Counted from the stretch's first letter, positions 1-5,658 are shown. The stretch is DNA of 5,816 nucleotides from Candidatus Fermentibacterota bacterium (GCA_022703195.1 JAKLEF010000132.1:1-5816), one strand, 5' to 3'. Numbers and translations are program-made. Notes: generated from the letters alone by a model not told the origin.

Positions 1-1
1 C

Positions 2-967
2 GAATCGATCTTCTCGTTCTCGACCGGCGAGGCGGAACCATCGACGGCTCCAGCCGAGGCAGCCGGGGAGGCGGCCGCGGCGGCGGAAACGCCGCCCGCT
101 CCCGCCGAACCAGCCGCAGCCGAACCCGCTCAGGCGGAACCCGCCGCATCGGAGGCGGCTCCGGAGGCGGCCGGACCCGATGCCCCGGCCGGACAGGGCG
201 CCGCCCCCGCACCCTCCGTGCCGGAGCAGGCGTGTGAGCCGGTGCGGGCCGGCGACGTCTCGCTCGAAGTGGTCTTCGGCGAAACCCCCGCAGGAGCGGC
301 GGAGCCGGCGCCCGAGCCGGCGTCTGAAACGGTTCCCGAGCCGGCGTCTGAAACGGCTCCCGAGCCGGCGCCCGAGCCGGCTCACGAACCCGCTCCCGCC
401 CCGGCGGATGTGCCGGCGGAGGAGTCGCCGGTCGAAGCCCAGGCCGGGACCGCCCCCGGCCTTGTCCCCGCCCTTTTCGAGATCCATGCAGCCGGCCCCG
501 ACGAGCTTACCCGCGTCGACCTCATCGAGGGCAGTCTGGAAGTGAAGCTGGCGTACATCACGGGGATGGACTCCTCCATTTCCGTGATCGCCGAGGACAG
601 GAGGAGGCTCCTCACTGGCACCGGCACCATCGTGCTGGGCCAGGCCTCGCGCACGCCGGTGATCCTCGACATCGCGCCCGGGGACCTCGTCAGGAGCGAC
701 AGGCTGGTCCTGCACGACGCCGGGATGGTGTTCTCTGATGCATCTTCCGGAATACTGCCATCCATGGTCAGGGTCGGAGGGGAGGGGGGATGGGCTCTCG
801 CCTTCACCGGAGGCAGGTCGGCCGTTCTGGAGCCCGGGGAGCAGGGCCTCTCCGTGCGCGCGGCGTGCATCGTCCAGATGCAGCAGGGCATCACCGCCGA
901 GGCCGATCCTGAGAGCCATGGCTTCATCAGGCTCTCGGGCGGCGGAACCGTCCTGGTCTCGACATGA
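2..967 (+). CDS. Partial CDS: Ala/Pro/Glu-rich linker followed by an AIM24-like beta-rich domain
   Basis: The reading frame is open from the window edge to TGA at 965-967, giving 321 visible codons; the true start is upstream. Codons 1-155 are low-complexity Ala/Pro/Glu with repeated EPA units, which suggests a disordered acidic linker. From about codon 157 the protein becomes a compact beta-rich domain. It has repeated strands of the form GTGTIVLG...PVILDIAPGD...RLVLHDAGMVFS, then GGWALAF...AVLEPGEQ...CIVQMQQGI, and ends in GFIRLSGGGTVLVST. The spacing of Gly-x-Gly strands, the acidic-turn 'pGD/pGE' positions and the 'F.rL.G.Gtv' ending resemble the AIM24 family (related to mitochondrial AIM24; biochemical role in bacteria not settled). 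No signal peptide or membrane segment is visible in the part present. The protein stops soon after the last GGGTV strand, where I would expect some AIM24 proteins to continue. The frame and coding status are firm; the family assignment is from pattern memory only. Confidence 0.6.
   Translation, partial: ESIFSFSTGEAEPSTAPAEAAGEAAAAAETPPAPAEPAAAEPAQAEPAASEAAPEAAGPDAPAGQGAAPAPSVPEQACEPVRAGDVSLEVVFGETPAGAAEPAPEPASETVPEPASETAPEPAPEPAHEPAPAPADVPAEESPVEAQAGTAPGLVPALFEIHAAGPDELTRVDLIEGSLEVKLAYITGMDSSISVIAEDRRRLLTGTGTIVLGQASRTPVILDIAPGDLVRSDRLVLHDAGMVFSDASSGILPSMVRVGGEGGWALAFTGGRSAVLEPGEQGLSVRAACIVQMQQGITAEADPESHGFIRLSGGGTVLVST
302..385 (+). repeat. 24-bp in-frame tandem repeat in the linker of the first gene
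   Basis: Two nearly identical 24-bp units lie at 314-337 and 338-361, differing at one position (ggTtccc versus ggCtccc). They are flanked by a half unit at 302-313 and a degenerate unit at 362-385. Each unit encodes eight residues (EPASETVP, EPASETAP, then EPAPEPAH). Because the unit is a multiple of three, copy number can change without breaking the frame. This looks like a minisatellite that lengthens a disordered linker. Confidence 0.85.
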
Positions 968-970
968 CAC

Positions 971-999
971 TTGCATCGCGGCCCGTGATTTCGCAGAAT
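971..999 (+). promoter_or_regulatory. Candidate promoter for the tRNA-Ala gene
   Basis: TTGCAT at 971-976 (3 of 6 match to TTGACA) and CAGAAT at 994-999 (4 of 6 match to TATAAT) are separated by 17 bp. Initiation would be near 1006, about 11 nt before the mature tRNA 5' end. The fit to consensus is modest. The site lies in the short gap between the upstream stop codon and the tRNA, where a promoter would be expected, but read-through from the upstream gene is an alternative. Confidence 0.35.
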
Positions 1000-1016
1000 T
1001 GCTGCTCACGTCTGGC

Positions 1017-1092
1017 GGGGATGTAGCTCAGTTGGTAGAGCGCTGCTTTCGCAAGGCAGAGGCCGGCGGTTCGAATCCGCTCATCTCCACCA
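1017..1092 (+). tRNA. tRNA-Ala (anticodon CGC), CCA encoded
   Basis: A complete cloverleaf can be folded by hand. The acceptor stem is 1017-1023 with 1082-1088; the D arm is GCTC 1026-1029 with GAGC 1038-1041 around an 8-nt loop. The anticodon stem is 1043-1047 with 1055-1059 and the loop is TTCGCAA at 1048-1054. There is a 5-nt variable loop at 1060-1064. The T arm is 1065-1069 with 1077-1081 around TTCGAAT. The anticodon at 1050-1052 is CGC, reading the alanine codon GCG. The third acceptor pair is G1019 with T1086, the G3:U70 wobble that is the classic alanyl-tRNA synthetase identity element, and the discriminator base is A1089. The terminal CCA (1090-1092) is in the DNA. The next ORF begins only 13 nt later, so the tRNA is probably cut from a longer transcript. 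Confidence 0.97.
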
Positions 1093-1104
1093 GATCTCCA
1101 CTGA
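1083..1104 (+). repeat. Short direct duplication of the tRNA 3' end
   Basis: ATCTCCAC occurs at 1083-1090, inside the acceptor strand and the start of CCA, and again at 1094-1101 with a period of 11 bp. The second copy is in the 13-nt spacer before the ATG at 1106. It also contributes ATCTC (1094-1098), which can pair with GAGAT (1103-1107) across a CACT loop and so would cover the first two bases of the start codon. This is too short to call an attachment site. Confidence 0.7.
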
Positions 1105-1105
1105 G

Positions 1106-2491
1106 ATGACACAGGCGCAGAGGGTTCTGGAAACCGCCTGGCTCGCCGTGAACGGGCGCGTCAGGAGCGATTCCCTGTCGGCATGCGACGGCTTCAGGGG
1201 CGAGTATCCGTTCGCCTCCGTGATCACCGTTGCAGAGGGCACGGCCGGCGATTCCCGGTCGGCCGGGATAGCCGTCTCCGTCATCAGGGACGTCTTCGCC
1301 GAGGGCGTGGCCTTCCGGGTCGGCGAGGCCCTCGTGGAGGCATTCCACGAAGCGGGCGAGAGGATAAGGTCCGAGGAGCTGCGCGGTTGCTCCGTGACAT
1401 CGGCCGCCTTCATCGGCCGGGAGGTCTGGATCGCGCATGCCGGGGCCTCGAGGGCCTTCCTGACAGAGGCCGCCACCGCCTCCGCCCTCACCGACGAGCA
1501 CACGCTCGCGAGCGAGATGAAGCTGGGCCCCCGGGATGCCGGCTACAGGCTGCGGTCAAGGGACCTGACGCGCTTCCTCGGGCAGCAGGATCTGAAGCCC
1601 CAGACCCTCCGCCTCGAACTCACGCCGTCCCAGAGGATCGTGCTCCTGACCCCGGGGATCTGGCACCACGCAGTCCCCGCCAGGATAGCCGCATGCGCGG
1701 CTGGCAGGACCGATCCGTGCCAGGCGGCCGAAGCGATCGTCAGGGATTCCAGGGTGCGCTTCAGGAGGTCCGGGGGGGCGGCAGCGGTAGCGGGGGAGCC
1801 GGCCGGGAGGATCACCAGGCGGAGGCGCAGGTGGTTCGCGGTCCCTGCGATCGTCCTGCTCTGCGCGGCAGCCTTCTTCGTGATCAGGGGGGCATCCTGC
1901 CGCAGCGGGCCGGAGAGCGGCGCCACGGCCGGCCCGGGCGTGTCCGACTCCTCAGCCGTCCCGTGGGTGATGCCCATCCAGGCTCTCCCGGAGGAGGAGA
2001 AGCCCGCAGAGGGCCCCGCCCTGCCCGTGAGGTGCGTGGTCTTCGGCGAGATCCCCGGGCTTCCCGGCCCCGACACCCTAGACGCATTCGTGACTCCCCC
2101 TCCCGACTCGGTCTACGAGAACATCCCGCGGGGGGTCTACTACGTGTCGGGCGACAGCCTGACCGCCCCGTTCGCCAGGGAGATCGCCGGCAGGCTGGGG
2201 CTGGGCGATCCCGTGGGGCTGGACAGGATAGTCGTCATCCGCGAGTACGACGTCCCGTCCTTCAAGGCATGGCTCCCGGGGGTCGATGCAGGCGACGCGT
2301 CCCGCACCGCGGTGGTGGTCGAGACCCAGTCGAGCGTGGCGGGCGGGGCGCCCTGGATCCGCAACTACGCCGTCTATGCCAACGGCAACCGCTCGAGGCA
2401 GGGCGAGCCGAGCGTCTACACGGGCCTGGGCCTCGAAGGGATGACCGCCGGGCTCGACCCCGGCTGCTACAGCATCCTGATCGCCCCCTGA
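1106..2491 (+). CDS. Membrane-anchored PP2C-like protein, probable pseudophosphatase
   Basis: The product is 461 aa. Residues about 15-230 follow the order of PP2C (PPM) phosphatase motifs. The V-A-D-G-M-G-G position reads VAEGTAG (42-48). The strand before 'GDSR' is GCSVTSAAFIGREVWIAHAG, and the motif itself is GASR (113-116). 'LT..H' appears as LTDEHTL (128-134) and 'LTR.LG' as LTRFLG (154-159). The 'TDGLW' motif reads TPGIW (182-186). In active enzymes the aspartates of DGxGG, GDSR and TDG, plus a C-terminal DN, bind the two metal ions. Here they are Glu, Ala, Pro and not evident, so hydrolysis of phosphoserine/threonine is unlikely and a binding or scaffold role is inferred. Arginines 238-242 precede one hydrophobic helix (243-260), predicting an inside N-terminus. 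Residues 261-461 would then be extracytoplasmic, with a Pro/Gly-rich spacer to about 308 and a domain I do not recognise. No good Shine-Dalgarno precedes ATG 1106; an upstream in-frame stop (986-988) limits extension. Confidence 0.8.
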   Translation: MTQAQRVLETAWLAVNGRVRSDSLSACDGFRGEYPFASVITVAEGTAGDSRSAGIAVSVIRDVFAEGVAFRVGEALVEAFHEAGERIRSEELRGCSVTSAAFIGREVWIAHAGASRAFLTEAATASALTDEHTLASEMKLGPRDAGYRLRSRDLTRFLGQQDLKPQTLRLELTPSQRIVLLTPGIWHHAVPARIAACAAGRTDPCQAAEAIVRDSRVRFRRSGGAAAVAGEPAGRITRRRRRWFAVPAIVLLCAAAFFVIRGASCRSGPESGATAGPGVSDSSAVPWVMPIQALPEEEKPAEGPALPVRCVVFGEIPGLPGPDTLDAFVTPPPDSVYENIPRGVYYVSGDSLTAPFAREIAGRLGLGDPVGLDRIVVIREYDVPSFKAWLPGVDAGDASRTAVVVETQSSVAGGAPWIRNYAVYANGNRSRQGEPSVYTGLGLEGMTAGLDPGCYSILIAP

Positions 2492-2541
2492 AGAGCCCGG
2501 AATCCCTCCGCAACGGCCGTGCGCCATCCCGACCGGGTCGC

Positions 2542-2569
2542 TGGACGGGTAGGGGTGCGTCCTTATAAT
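2542..2569 (+). promoter_or_regulatory. Sigma70-type promoter for the SRP RNA, probably also for the dnaX cluster
   Basis: A perfect TATAAT -10 lies at 2564-2569. TGGACG at 2542-2547 matches the -35 consensus at four of six bases, with a 16-bp spacer. Initiation seven bases after the -10 falls at G2576, exactly the first base of the closing helix of the SRP RNA, so promoter and RNA end support each other. It is the clearest promoter in the window and no terminator follows the RNA, so it could drive dnaX and the genes beyond. The 72 bases before the -10 (2492-2563) hold nothing else that I recognise. Confidence 0.8.
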
Positions 2570-2575
2570 TGAAGC

Positions 2576-2717
2576 GGCCGGCCACGCCGTGCGGGCCTCC
2601 GGAGGACCGCGCGACGGCAGTCCGTGAACCCCGTCAGGACCGGAAGGTAGCAGCGGTAATCGGATACTGCCGGGCGACGCGCAACCCGCCGCGACGGTGC
2701 GGCAGGCGTTGCCGGCC
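2576..2717 (+). ncRNA. ffs: Signal recognition particle RNA (4.5S-like), about 142 nt
   Basis: The universal Ffh-binding domain is plain: GTCAGGACCGGAAGGTAGCAGC at 2633-2654. It has a GGAA tetraloop (2642-2645) closed by ACC/GGT, the conserved internal-loop bases TCAG and AGCAG, and then CCG/CGG (2631-2633 with 2654-2656). Compared with the E. coli stem UCC/GGA, the closing stem is changed on both sides, which keeps the pairing. Further helices extend the rod: GGCAGT 2616-2621 with ACTGCC 2666-2671, GCGCG 2609-2613 with CGCGC 2678-2682, GCGGG 2591-2595 with CCCGC 2685-2689, and a terminal helix 2576-2588 with 2705-2717 (12 of 13 positions paired). Two local hairpins sit in the basal part: CCTCCGGAGG (2596-2605) and CCG-CGA-CGG (2689-2697). 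The RNA pairs with Ffh and FtsY to target membrane and secreted proteins co-translationally. Ends are inferred from the promoter and the closing helix. Confidence 0.95.
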
Positions 2718-2734
2718 ACCGACCCATCGCACCC

Positions 2735-2740
2735 GGGAGG
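2735..2740 (+). promoter_or_regulatory. Shine-Dalgarno that sets the GTG start of dnaX
   Basis: GGGAGG ends three bases before GTG 2744. The gap is short but usable. The resulting N-terminus, MSYLVFARKWRPQ, matches the conserved DnaX beginning, which confirms that GTG is the start. The site lies only 17 bases after the end of the SRP RNA closing helix. Confidence 0.8.
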
Positions 2741-2743
2741 GCC

Positions 2744-4189
2744 GTGAGCTATCTAGTCTTCGCGAGGAAATGGAGGCCGCAGGGCTTCGAGGAGGTCCTC
2801 GCACAGGACCATATCACCGTCACGCTCAGAAACGCCATCGAGAGCGGGCGGATCGGCCATGCGTACCTCTTCGCCGGGCCGAGGGGCGTCGGCAAGACCA
2901 CCACCGCCAGGATTCTCGCGAAGGCCCTCAACTGCGAGAAGGGCCCCACGCCCGACCCCTGCCGCGTATGCTCGAGCTGCATGCGGATCACCGCCGGATC
3001 CGACCTCGACGTGCTCGAGATCGACGGTGCGAGCAACCGCGGCATAGACGAGATCCGCGACCTCCGCGAGAAGGCCAGGTACTCCTCCGCCGGAGGCGGC
3101 TGGAAGATCTACATCATCGACGAGGTGCACATGCTCACCCGCGAGGCCTTCAACGCCCTCCTCAAGATCCTCGAGGAGCCGCCTCCCAGGGTGCTGTTCG
3201 TTTTCGCCACCACGGAGCCCCGCAAGGTGCCCGCCACCATTGTCAGCCGTTGCCAGCGCTTCGACTTCAGGCGCATCCCGGCGGCGCAGATGGCCGAGTA
3301 TCTGGCGAGGGAGGCCGCGGGCGAGGGCATCGAGGCCGAGCCCGAGGCGCTGGCGATGGTGACCCGGGCCAGCGGCGGAAGCCTGAGGGACGCCCTCTCG
3401 ATAATGGACCAGCTCGTGAGCTTCACCGGGGGCAGGATAACCAGGGAGGGAGCCGCCTCGCTGCTTCGCGTCGTACAGGACGGCATACTCGAGGGCATCG
3501 TGGGGGCCGCACTGGCGGGGAATCCCGGCGGGGCCCTGGACCGCGTGTCGGAAGCCTTCGCTTTGGGCTACAGCGTCGAGGAGCTGAACGAATCCCTCGT
3601 CGAATTCCTTCGGAATCTGCTCCTGGCCGCGTCCGGGGGCGAGGCCGGCCTTTCCGACCTCTCCGAGGCCGAGGCCGGGGTGTTCCGGAACCTTGCTTCG
3701 GCCACGTGCGACACCGCCGTGCTCGACATGCTGCGTATCGTCGCCTCGGCCGCGGCCGAGGCCAGGCAGTCCAGCCAGCCCAGGATCCTGCTCGAGAGCG
3801 CGATCGTGGCCGCATCGCGGCTTTCGTGGGCCGTCTCCCTCGAGAGCCTTCCCCGGGTGACGCCCGCAGCCCCGGCGGAGCCGCGGGCCGTGCGCCCCGA
3901 TGCCCCGCCCCGTCCGGCTGCGGCGCCCGCCCGCAGGGAGAGGGTCGAAGCCGCCCCCGTATCTCCCGGCGCGGAGAGCAGGCGATCCGACGGGATAAGG
4001 CAGAGCCCTGCGGAACCCGGGTACTCCGCCGGTCCGGGGGACCCTTCCGCGGGCGGCGATGCTCCCGGCGACGGCCACGTGCCCGCCGGTGGCGGAGAGA
4101 CTCCGGGCGATTCCGAGATCACCCAGAGCCTCCTCGATCTCTTCGACGCAGTGAGCCGTGACAGGACGACCGACAGGAGGTCCCGTTGA
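2744..4189 (+). CDS. dnaX: DNA polymerase III subunit gamma/tau (clamp-loader ATPase)
   Basis: The product is 481 aa. DnaX is the AAA+ motor of the clamp loader, which places the beta sliding clamp on primed DNA with delta and delta'. Visible in order: N-terminal RKWRP; Walker A GPRGVGKTTTAR (45-56); four zinc-binding cysteines C64, C73, C76, C79; Walker B IIDEVHM (124-130); sensor 1 region ATTEPRKVPATIVSRCQRF (155-173) with the SRC arginine finger R169; and sensor 2 GSLRDALS (212-219). An all-helical collar domain runs to about 365. A Pro/Ala/Gly-rich linker (about 370-455) follows, then a short tail, ITQSLLDLFDAV. Length lies between E. coli gamma (431) and tau (643), and no clear tau-like polymerase-binding domain is present. 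I see no A-rich slippery site, so a single product is likely. The stop codon overlaps the TTG start of ybaB by 3 bp, suggesting translational coupling. Confidence 0.98.
   Translation: MSYLVFARKWRPQGFEEVLAQDHITVTLRNAIESGRIGHAYLFAGPRGVGKTTTARILAKALNCEKGPTPDPCRVCSSCMRITAGSDLDVLEIDGASNRGIDEIRDLREKARYSSAGGGWKIYIIDEVHMLTREAFNALLKILEEPPPRVLFVFATTEPRKVPATIVSRCQRFDFRRIPAAQMAEYLAREAAGEGIEAEPEALAMVTRASGGSLRDALSIMDQLVSFTGGRITREGAASLLRVVQDGILEGIVGAALAGNPGGALDRVSEAFALGYSVEELNESLVEFLRNLLLAASGGEAGLSDLSEAEAGVFRNLASATCDTAVLDMLRIVASAAAEARQSSQPRILLESAIVAASRLSWAVSLESLPRVTPAAPAEPRAVRPDAPPRPAAAPARRERVEAAPVSPGAESRRSDGIRQSPAEPGYSAGPGDPSAGGDAPGDGHVPAGGGETPGDSEITQSLLDLFDAVSRDRTTDRRSR
4175..4180 (+). promoter_or_regulatory. 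Strong Shine-Dalgarno that selects the TTG start of ybaB/ebfC
   Basis: AGGAGG, a full consensus, ends five bases before TTG 4186. The next candidate, ATG 4198, would be 17 bases away, too far to use this site. The TTG start also gives the usual short lead before the MKDLMAQAQKMQ helix. Confidence 0.85.
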
Positions 4190-4491
4190 ACCGCCAGATG
4201 AAGGATCTCATGGCCCAGGCCCAGAAGATGCAGGCCAGCCTCACGAAGATGCAGGACGAGCTCGCCCTTGCCCGGATCGAGGGCGGTTCGGGCCCGGTCA
4301 GGGCCGTGGTGAACGGTCAGGGCGAGCTGCAGGACCTGAAGATATCCCCCGGGGCGCTCGAGGGCTCAGACGCATCCCTCCTCGAGGACCTGGTCATGGC
4401 GGCGGTGCGCGACGCGGTCGCGAAGAGCCGCGAGTACTCCGCCTCCAGGATGGAGACCCTGGGCCTCCCGCGCATGGGCGGGCTCATGTGA
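4186..4491 (+). CDS. ybaB: YbaB/EbfC family nucleoid-associated protein
   Basis: The product is 101 aa, about the usual size. Family members form dimers that bind DNA and act as small nucleoid-associated proteins; a repair link is often proposed because the gene sits between dnaX and recR. The first helix is MKDLMAQAQKMQASLTKMQDEL (residues 5-26), a typical amphipathic, Met/Gln-rich family start. Next come EGGSG, the strand VRAVVNGQGELQDLKISP (38-55), a helix with LLEDLVMAAVRDAVAKSRE (65-83), and a Met/Gly-rich tail, RMGGLM. The order matches the family throughout. Translation starts at TTG, overlapping the dnaX stop as TTGA, with a strong Shine-Dalgarno. Its own stop overlaps the recR start as GTGA. 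Both junctions point to coupled translation within one operon. Confidence 0.97.
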   Translation: MNRQMKDLMAQAQKMQASLTKMQDELALARIEGGSGPVRAVVNGQGELQDLKISPGALEGSDASLLEDLVMAAVRDAVAKSREYSASRMETLGLPRMGGLM

Positions 4492-5075
4492 GCTCCGACT
4501 GGTTCGACGCCCTCGTGAACGAGCTGTCGCGGCTCCCGGGGATCGGGAGGCGCACCGCGGCCAGGCTCGCCTTCGCACTGGTGGACGACAGGGAACTCTC
4601 GAGGAGCCTCTCCGACGTCCTGAGGCGCACCTTCGAGATGATCCACGAGTGCCCGGTCTGCCGGAACCTCACGGATTCGGAGATGTGCCAGGTGTGCCTC
4701 GACAGGTCGCGCGGCAACTCCCTCTGCGTTGTCGAGAACGTGGCCGATCTCAAGTCCATCGACGAGGCCGGCCTCTTCCGCGGGCGTTTCTTCGTGCTGC
4801 ACGGGCTCCTGTCGCCGCTCGACGGCATCGGACCCACCCAGCTCGGCTTCGACAGGCTCGTGGCGCTGGTTCGAGAGACCGGAGCTCCGGAGGTGATCCT
4901 CGCCCTCGACGCCACTGCGGACGGCGAGGCCACCTGCTCATGGCTCGGCCGGGCCCTCGAACCGACTGGCACTCGGGTCACGAGGCTCGCCAGGGGTCTC
5001 CCGTCCGGAGCCTCCGTGGAGATGATCGACTCGGGAACCCTCGTACAGGCTTTCGAGGGCCGGCAGAAGATCTGA
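4488..5075 (+). CDS. recR: Recombination mediator protein RecR
   Basis: The product is 195 aa, close to E. coli RecR (201). RecR forms a ring-shaped clamp that works with RecO (and RecF) to load RecA on SSB-coated single-stranded DNA at gaps. Visible in order: helix-hairpin-helix LPGIGRRTAARLAFAL (16-31); the C4 zinc finger C55-x2-C58-x8-C67-x2-C70; and a Toprim domain from CVVE (80-83) through RGRFFVLHGLLSPLDGIGP (98-116), EVILALDATADGEAT (135-149) and TRLARGLPSG (165-174). The C-terminal TLVQAFEGR (184-192) matches the family end. Where many RecR proteins read NPTVEGEAT this one has DATADGEAT, a conservative change in the Toprim acidic loop. The start is GTG 4488, giving MSSDWFDALVNELSRLPGIG; the frame is open further upstream, but that stretch overlaps ybaB and does not resemble RecR. 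The Shine-Dalgarno is weak, so re-initiation after ybaB is likely. Confidence 0.98.
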   Translation: MSSDWFDALVNELSRLPGIGRRTAARLAFALVDDRELSRSLSDVLRRTFEMIHECPVCRNLTDSEMCQVCLDRSRGNSLCVVENVADLKSIDEAGLFRGRFFVLHGLLSPLDGIGPTQLGFDRLVALVRETGAPEVILALDATADGEATCSWLGRALEPTGTRVTRLARGLPSGASVEMIDSGTLVQAFEGRQKI

Positions 5076-5085
5076 CCAGGACCGG

Positions 5086-5658
5086 ATGACCCTCAACTGG
5101 CCCAACAGGCTGACAGTCGCCAGGATGGCGCTGGGCCCCGTCGCCACGGCTCTCCTGCTCGACGAGCGGCCCGGGTTCAGGGCGGCGGCGCTGGCCACCT
5201 TCGCAGCCGCGGCTCTCACGGACGTCCTCGACGGCTACCTCGCTCGCAGGTACGGGTGGATCACCAACCTCGGACGGTTCCTCGATCCGCTGGCCGACAA
5301 GCTGCTGGTCTCGCTTGCCCTCATCGGCCTCGTGCAGGTGGGGCTGGTCCCGGTATGGGCCGCATGGGTGATCATAGGGCGCGAGCTGCTCGTCACCGGG
5401 CTCAGGACCATCGCGGCCTACGCAGGTGTCATCATCATGCCCTCGCGCATGGGCAAGCTCAAGACTGTCTTCGAGATGTCGGCCGTGTTCCTCTATCTGG
5501 CGCTCGCGGTGCCCTGGCCCCGGCCGGGCGTCCTGCCCGAGGGGCTGCACGAAGCCGCGGCCAGTTCAGTGCTGGTCGCCGCCACCGCCCTTGCCGTGTT
5601 CTCGGGCCTCGACTACATCTGGCGCAACAGGTCTATACTGAAGAGACTGCTGTGGTGA
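5086..5658 (+). CDS. pgsA: CDP-diacylglycerol-glycerol-3-phosphate 3-phosphatidyltransferase
   Basis: The product is a 190-aa integral membrane protein. It transfers the phosphatidyl group from CDP-diacylglycerol to glycerol 3-phosphate, giving phosphatidylglycerol phosphate and CMP. The CDP-alcohol phosphotransferase signature D-x2-DG-x2-AR-x8-G-x3-D-x3-D is complete: D46, D49, G50, A53, R54, G63, D67, D71. The N-terminus NWPNRLTVARM (4-14) and the later IIGRELLVTGLR (96-107) and GKLKTVFEM (123-131) are typical of PgsA rather than other members of the superfamily. Hydrophobic stretches lie at about 12-25, 33-45, 73-97, 128-143 and 157-176. ATG 5086 follows CAGGA at 5077-5081 and lies 10 bp after the recR stop. 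The stop overlaps the pgpA start as GTGA, so the two consecutive enzymes of the pathway are probably made together. Confidence 0.97.
   Translation: MTLNWPNRLTVARMALGPVATALLLDERPGFRAAALATFAAAALTDVLDGYLARRYGWITNLGRFLDPLADKLLVSLALIGLVQVGLVPVWAAWVIIGRELLVTGLRTIAAYAGVIIMPSRMGKLKTVFEMSAVFLYLALAVPWPRPGVLPEGLHEAAASSVLVAATALAVFSGLDYIWRNRSILKRLLW

Noticed and set aside
1083..1101. Phage or island attachment site at the tRNA-Ala 3' end
   Set aside because: The repeat is only 8 bp with an 11-bp period, and no integrase or foreign-looking gene is in the window.
2530..2540. Palindrome CGACCGGGTCG just upstream of the SRP promoter -35
   Set aside because: One base separates the arms so no hairpin can form and no T-run follows; as an operator it is too short to support in such G+C-rich DNA.
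2492..2541. Possible terminator after the PP2C-like gene
   Set aside because: I could not find a stable hairpin followed by a T-run between its stop and the next promoter.
1183..2568. 461-codon alternative plus frame overlapping the PP2C-like gene
   Set aside because: Its translation is Arg/Gly/Pro-rich without recognisable motifs, while the 1106 frame has PP2C strands and a clean membrane helix.
2753..4078. 441-codon open frame on the minus strand opposite dnaX
   Set aside because: It is antisense to an unambiguous dnaX, its translation is low-complexity Gly/Arg with no family resemblance, and long open antisense frames are common in G+C-rich genes.
2569..4161. 530-codon open frame on the plus strand spanning the SRP RNA and dnaX
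   Set aside because: It runs through the SRP RNA and is out of frame with dnaX; the product is Arg/Pro-rich and looks like a shadow of the real gene.
4158..4487. Upstream extension of recR to a start at 4158
   Set aside because: The frame is open, but the extra residues are Gly/Arg-rich, overlap all of ybaB, and do not match RecR; GTG 4488 gives the family N-terminus.
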